NCBI RefSeq assembly: GCF_012974865.1
Contig: NZ_CP043633.1
Span: 3,283,501-3,347,500 of the forward strand
Source of the DNA: Nonlabens sp. Ci31
GTDB taxonomy: Bacteria; Bacteroidota; Bacteroidia; Flavobacteriales; Flavobacteriaceae
Direction of reading: 5' to 3'
Length of the DNA stretch: 64,000 nucleotides
In this document: piece by piece, positions 60,385-64,000 of the stretch
How positions within the stretch are numbered: the first letter of the stretch is position 1
Layout: the number at the start of each line of letters is the position of its first letter
Program-made: the position numbers and the translations under genes
Notes under the pieces: generated by a model
Databases searched by the model: none
What the model saw: the letters and a program-made list of their open reading frames with translations, nothing else
Told to the model about the DNA's origin: nothing

Positions 60385-61740
60385 TTATTCGTTTGCCCAA
60401 TTAAGGCGATCCATCTGGTTATAAGGCCATGGCGCTCCATTGTTTTCAATGTTACCCATAGTGGCATTTAATTCAGTAGGTGCAGCACTGTTTTCTAGCA
60501 CTAAATACCTCCTCATCTCCATGATAATACTCAAAGGATCGATACCTATAGGACAAGCTTCTACACAGGCATTACAGGTCGTACATGCCCAAAGCTCTTC
60601 GGGAGAGATATAATCATTCAACAAGGTCTTTCCATCATCTTTCCACTCTCCTTCTTTGTTGATCACCGCCCCTACCTCTTCTAATCGATCACGGGTATCC
60701 ATCATTATTTTACGTGGGCTCAACTTCTTACCAGTGATATTTGCCGGACACTCTGACGTACAACGACCACATTCTGTACAGGTGTATGCATTGAGCAGTT
60801 GTACTTGATCTAGATCAAAAATATCATTTGCCCCAAGGGCCGCTGGAACCTCATCTGCTTCGTTAGGGTCTGGAGCCGCAAATGGATCTGCATTTGGATC
60901 CATCATCATTTTTACTTCTTTAGTTACAGCTGCCATATTAGTGAACTGTCCTTGAGGAGTCAACTTTGCAAAATATACATTAGGAAACGCCAACATAATA
61001 TGCAGGTGTTTGGACCAATATAAATAATTTAAGAAGATCAAAATTCCAACAATGTGCAACCACCAACAAGTTCTTTCTAAAATAAGCAAGCTCTTAAAGC
61101 TCATTCCATCAAATAAGGGAGTAATAAATCCGCTTATTGGAAAACTACCCGCATTGACATAATGTGTGGCAGCTTCACTAGTAAACTGACCCGCCAGCAC
61201 CCCTTGTTGTATGCTAAGATCTGTAGCGTTCATAGTTAGAAACAAAGTCATTAATACGACTTCAAAATAAAGAATGTAGTTGGCATCGTTTTTAGGCCAG
61301 CCTTTCAGCTCGCCCATCATAAAACGCTTGATGTTCATTACATTTCTACGCAACCAAAAAATAACAACTGTTGCTAAAACTAGAAATGCAAGAATCTCAA
61401 ATGTAGCGATCAGCACATTGTAAGCACCTCCTAAATATGGAGCAAATATTCTGTGCTGCCCAGTAATACCATCAATGATGATTTCAAATACTTCAATATT
61501 TATAATTACAAAGCCTACATAAACTACGACGTGCAGGAAACCAGCAATAGGTCGTCTGACCATTTTTGATTGTCCCAAAGCAATACGTGCCATTTGGGCA
61601 AAACGTTCCCCTTTATGATCGGAGCGATCTACTTCTTTTCCAAGTTTAATATTGCGTATCATCTTTTTGATGTTACTAGCAAAATAACCTACTCCTGCAA
61701 TGAGAAGTAAAACAAATATGATATTAGGTATATATTCCAT
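60385..61740 (-). CDS. membrane-bound Fe-S protein (HdrD/E-like: cytochrome-type helices plus two 4Fe-4S clusters)
   Basis: 451 residues. About six transmembrane helices in the first ~260 residues, with His residues in helices as in a cytochrome-b-like module, then a soluble part with two ferredoxin motifs: CTECGRCTSECP and CTTCNACVEACP. It would move electrons between a membrane quinone/heme site and a partner, probably the CCG protein downstream. Together they resemble a split heterodisulphide-reductase-like enzyme; no Hdr substrate is known in Flavobacteria. Five base pairs after the MlaD gene. Confidence 0.87.
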   Translation of the reverse strand: MEYIPNIIFVLLLIAGVGYFASNIKKMIRNIKLGKEVDRSDHKGERFAQMARIALGQSKMVRRPIAGFLHVVVYVGFVIINIEVFEIIIDGITGQHRIFAPYLGGAYNVLIATFEILAFLVLATVVIFWLRRNVMNIKRFMMGELKGWPKNDANYILYFEVVLMTLFLTMNATDLSIQQGVLAGQFTSEAATHYVNAGSFPISGFITPLFDGMSFKSLLILERTCWWLHIVGILIFLNYLYWSKHLHIMLAFPNVYFAKLTPQGQFTNMAAVTKEVKMMMDPNADPFAAPDPNEADEVPAALGANDIFDLDQVQLLNAYTCTECGRCTSECPANITGKKLSPRKIMMDTRDRLEEVGAVINKEGEWKDDGKTLLNDYISPEELWACTTCNACVEACPIGIDPLSIIMEMRRYLVLENSAAPTELNATMGNIENNGAPWPYNQMDRLNWANE

Positions 61741-61746
61741 AGGTAA

Positions 61747-62700
61747 TTATTGTTCTCTATCTTCTGGTTTTTCGTATTCTCCTGGCTTTTTTCCAAAAAC
61801 AGAAAAATGCACATATCGCTTAGGATTCAGTTTGATGTCCTGCATCAACATTTCAGCTTGCCTGGTGGTTCTTTCTAAATTGTTATACAAGGAATCATCT
61901 GTCATTAGTTTCCCAAGACTTCCCTTACCCGACGCTATATCATCTAATACAATATTGAATTTTGCAACAGCAACTTGTAGTTCTTTCACCGTTCCTGCAA
62001 TTTCAACTCGAGCTAAAGTATCTGAAATAGCAGCAAAGTTTTTAGTAGTCTTGTCTAAGTTCCCTATGGTTCTATCCAACTGTTTTCTGTTATCAGTAAG
62101 CAGCTGATTTGCATTATTAGAAATAGTTCTTATGGAAACTAAGGTTCTGTTGACCTCGTCGAGACTGCTGGTAATAGCAAGTCGGGTTTTAGGACTCAAG
62201 GTTTGACTTATAGAAGCTAAAGCAGAGTCTGCACTTACCACCATGTGCTCAATTTTATCTTTTAACGGAATAAACTCCTCCATCACCTTTCCTTGAATAC
62301 CGTCATCTGTATTGGATTGTAAGGTATCTCCTGGTTTTGCCTGCCTTGCTGTACTTTCATAATTAGGCACTATGGCAAGAGCTTTCCCTCCTATCAGACT
62401 GGTGCTATAAACAGAGGCTACGCTTTCTGAAGAAAAACTAAAAGATTCATCTACGTGAAATTTAACCAACAATCTTCCTGATCCATCAAGAAAATCGATG
62501 TCATCTATATTTCCTACTCGCAAACCATTTATAGTTACTGGTGCAGAAGAAGTCAGCCCTTCTACATTATTATAAACGGCATAAAACGACCTGTCGCTTC
62601 TCAAAAGATTGCGACCCTTTAAATACTGATACCCAAAAATAAACAGAGCTATCGCTCCTACTGTTAGGATACCGACCTTAATTTCTTTTGAAAACTTCAT
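61747..62700 (-). CDS. MlaD-family lipid-binding protein
   Basis: 317 residues from the ATG at 62700. One N-terminal helix (ILTVGAIALFIFGYQY), the MCE domain (VTINGLRVGNIDDI near 60-75), then a long helical segment. MlaD proteins hold phospholipids on the way between membranes. The partners MlaE/MlaF are not in the window. It follows the amidase gene, after a TATCTTTA box. Confidence 0.85.
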   Translation of the reverse strand: MKFSKEIKVGILTVGAIALFIFGYQYLKGRNLLRSDRSFYAVYNNVEGLTSSAPVTINGLRVGNIDDIDFLDGSGRLLVKFHVDESFSFSSESVASVYSTSLIGGKALAIVPNYESTARQAKPGDTLQSNTDDGIQGKVMEEFIPLKDKIEHMVVSADSALASISQTLSPKTRLAITSSLDEVNRTLVSIRTISNNANQLLTDNRKQLDRTIGNLDKTTKNFAAISDTLARVEIAGTVKELQVAVAKFNIVLDDIASGKGSLGKLMTDDSLYNNLERTTRQAEMLMQDIKLNPKRYVHFSVFGKKPGEYEKPEDREQ

Positions 62701-62722
62701 AAAACTGATGTACTTGAACGTG

Positions 62723-62730
62723 TAAAGATA
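62723..62730 (-). promoter_or_regulatory. candidate -7 box (TATCTTTA) before the MlaD gene
   Basis: One mismatch, 22 nt before the ATG; the gene may be co-transcribed from the amidase as well. Confidence 0.4.
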
Positions 62731-62773
62731 AGACAAGCTATATTTATAAGGGCTAACATTTTTTTAGGATTTA

Positions 62774-63856
62774 TCACAACCTGCGACGTTCTCCATTTTC
62801 ATAAACCACTATAAATGCAGATGTATATCCTTTTGCTATGGCTTTTTCTTTTAAATCTAACACTTCTTTAAGAGAATAAAAATTACCTGTAAAATAGCGA
62901 TAAATACCACCTTCTTTCTCTCGAGAGATTTCTGGCAGACTTTTGAAGTTGTAAGATTTTGCCTCTAACATATTACTACTAGCACTTATTTGCACTTTAT
63001 AAACGGCATTATTTCCTGCAGCTGCGGGGGCTGCTTCAGAAGTCCCTACCTGTTCTACTTCAAAAAGATTGATATCTCTATTCTTTTGATAATCCAATAC
63101 AGCAACATAAATAGAATTGGCTACTTTCTTCTGACCTGAGCTACTTCTTAAAAACGTACGCTCTTCTTTGTTGGTAAGAAAACCAGTTTCTATCAATACG
63201 CTAGGCATATAAGAAAGTCTTAAAACGGCAAATCCAGCTTGTTTTACACCGCGATTCTTTCGGTTCAATTGCTTTTGGAATCTAGACTGTACATTGGCAC
63301 CCATTTCAATACTGTTATCTAAGTATTCTTCTTGTATCATTAAGTTGGTCGCAAAACTAGATGGATCATTAGGATCAAAACCTACATATTTCTCTTTGTA
63401 ATTTTCTTCTAATAAAATCACAGAATTTTCTCGTTGCACCACTTCTAGGTTAGCTGCATTTCTATGAATACCTAATACCCACGTTTCATTTCCTTTTGCA
63501 GCTGTAGCGGCTGCCGCATTACAATGAACAGATACGAATAGATCTGCTTTTGAATTATTTGCGATGTCTGCTCGTTGATACAATTCCAAAAACTTATCTG
63601 TAGTACGCGTGTAGACTACTTTTATATCCTTATGTGATTCCAACTGTTTACCCAAAAGCTGTACTACTTTCAGAGCAATATCCTTTTCGGCAGTTTGTGC
63701 TACATACTTACCAGAATCCTTACCACCATGTCCCGCATCGAGTACAACGGTAAAAACCTTTTTATCGGTCACTTTTGTTGAATCGATCGGTATATTTGCC
63801 AACGATATGATGGGAATGCTAAGAAGTACAATAATCAAATATATCTTCGTTTTCAT
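62774..63856 (-). CDS. N-acetylmuramoyl-L-alanine amidase with C-terminal SPOR-like domain
   Basis: 360 residues with a signal peptide (cleavage near ISLANI). Residues ~35-265 are Amidase_3: LDAGHGGKDSG (zinc His), the Glu in AEKDIALKV, SVHCNAA (second His) and the catalytic Glu in VLIETGFLTN. Residues ~285-360 look like a SPOR domain (VYKVQISASSN, IYRYFTGNF, AFIVVYENG), which binds denuded glycan. It splits peptidoglycan cross-walls between daughter cells. First gene of the operon. Confidence 0.92.
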   Translation of the reverse strand: MKTKIYLIIVLLSIPIISLANIPIDSTKVTDKKVFTVVLDAGHGGKDSGKYVAQTAEKDIALKVVQLLGKQLESHKDIKVVYTRTTDKFLELYQRADIANNSKADLFVSVHCNAAAATAAKGNETWVLGIHRNAANLEVVQRENSVILLEENYKEKYVGFDPNDPSSFATNLMIQEEYLDNSIEMGANVQSRFQKQLNRKNRGVKQAGFAVLRLSYMPSVLIETGFLTNKEERTFLRSSSGQKKVANSIYVAVLDYQKNRDINLFEVEQVGTSEAAPAAAGNNAVYKVQISASSNMLEAKSYNFKSLPEISREKEGGIYRYFTGNFYSLKEVLDLKEKAIAKGYTSAFIVVYENGERRRL

Positions 63857-63894
63857 ATAGAAACTATAAGTTGTGAATGTGTTGTTTATTAGTT

Positions 63895-63910
63895 CGCTTT
63901 CGCGAAAGCG
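63895..63910. repeat. dispersed palindrome copy 14 (exact, intergenic)
   Basis: Exact consensus, 39 bp upstream of the amidase gene; the remaining sequence to the window end holds no recognisable gene. Confidence 0.92.
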
Positions 63911-64000
63911 TAATTATTAAAAAACGCTTAAAATTTATATGTAGTTTTGACGTTTCAAAAACCAGACCATTTCTAATAACAAAAATAGCATAACCTAGAT

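Noticed and set aside
1..64000. tRNA, rRNA, IS elements, phage genes, integrases or toxin-antitoxin pairs
   Set aside because: I looked for characteristic motifs on both strands and saw none.

Overview
The window looks like chromosome from a marine member of the Flavobacteriaceae (Bacteroidetes). The DNA is AT-rich, and many genes have a TAnnTTTG-type -7 promoter box instead of an E. coli-like promoter. Exported proteins have short Flavobacteria-style signal peptides or lipoprotein Cys motifs. The gene content fits too: bacillithiol synthase BshA, a SusC-like TonB receptor family, PepSY-like and lipocalin lipoproteins, a MutS2 homologue without Smr, and a Pycsar-effector-like protein. A 16-bp palindrome, CGCTTTCGCGAAAGCG, occurs in 14 exact or degenerate copies. 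I associate it with Nonlabens/Dokdonia-like genomes, but that is a recollection, not a database result. I see no phage, plasmid, IS element, CRISPR array, rRNA or tRNA. The region reads as ordinary core chromosome with short operons.

Layout. 1-6.8 kb: partial FAD oxidoreductase, MscS channel with a coupled DUF3817 gene, acyl-CoA thioesterase, SpoU-type rRNA methyltransferase, M48 protease, small membrane proteins and two convergent DoxX-like proteins. 6.9-18.4 kb: group II PLP decarboxylase, DUF481 barrel, GAF histidine kinase, PepSY-like lipoprotein, zinc-ribbon SDR, EamA exporter, aldehyde dehydrogenase, cold shock protein, J-KTSC fusion and OMPLA-like barrel. 18.8-26.4 kb: lpxD, an alkene reductase/alcohol dehydrogenase pair, trmL, OmpA and lipocalin lipoproteins, Hsp20, a TerB-like protein and a DUF2254 gene broken by an in-frame TAA. 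26.5-33.7 kb: DUF2147, chalcone-isomerase-like, YihY, nadC, rlmH, a pyrimidine-rich minisatellite, mutS2 and a DCC protein. 33.8-45.5 kb: a 56-residue membrane protein, a giant metallophosphoesterase/outer-membrane barrel lipoprotein, an HD-PycTM protein meeting a GAF protein tail to tail, a TlpA-like thioredoxin, rhomboid, a lipid A acyltransferase and glmM. 45.6-52 kb: AcpH-like protein, threonine aldolase, prfB without the programmed frameshift, a TonB-dependent receptor and a small barrel. 52-64 kb: a GH3/beta-lactamase-bshA-prcB operon and a long leftward operon, amidase - MlaD - membrane Fe-S protein - HAD - CCG Fe-S protein - secreted protein - three tiny membrane proteins.

How the genes fit together. 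Several units serve the envelope: LpxD and the LpxL-like acyltransferase (lipid A), GlmM, amidase and NagZ-like GH3 (peptidoglycan and amino sugars), MlaD and OMPLA-like (outer-membrane lipid balance), OmpA and many barrels. A second group modifies or reads RNA: a SpoU methyltransferase, TrmL, RlmH and RF2. A third handles stress and redox: BshA, alkene reductase/ADH, ALDH, the TlpA-like protein, Hsp20 and Csp.

Most notable signals: (1) the dispersed palindrome, usually read in frame as Ala-Phe-Ala-Lys-Ala inside otherwise conserved proteins; (2) the HD-PycTM gene with no cyclase nearby, next to a GAF protein and a phosphoesterase; (3) six genes whose -7 box ends exactly 4 nt before the ATG, suggesting leaderless mRNAs; (4) the nonsense-interrupted DUF2254 gene; (5) the minisatellite before mutS2.
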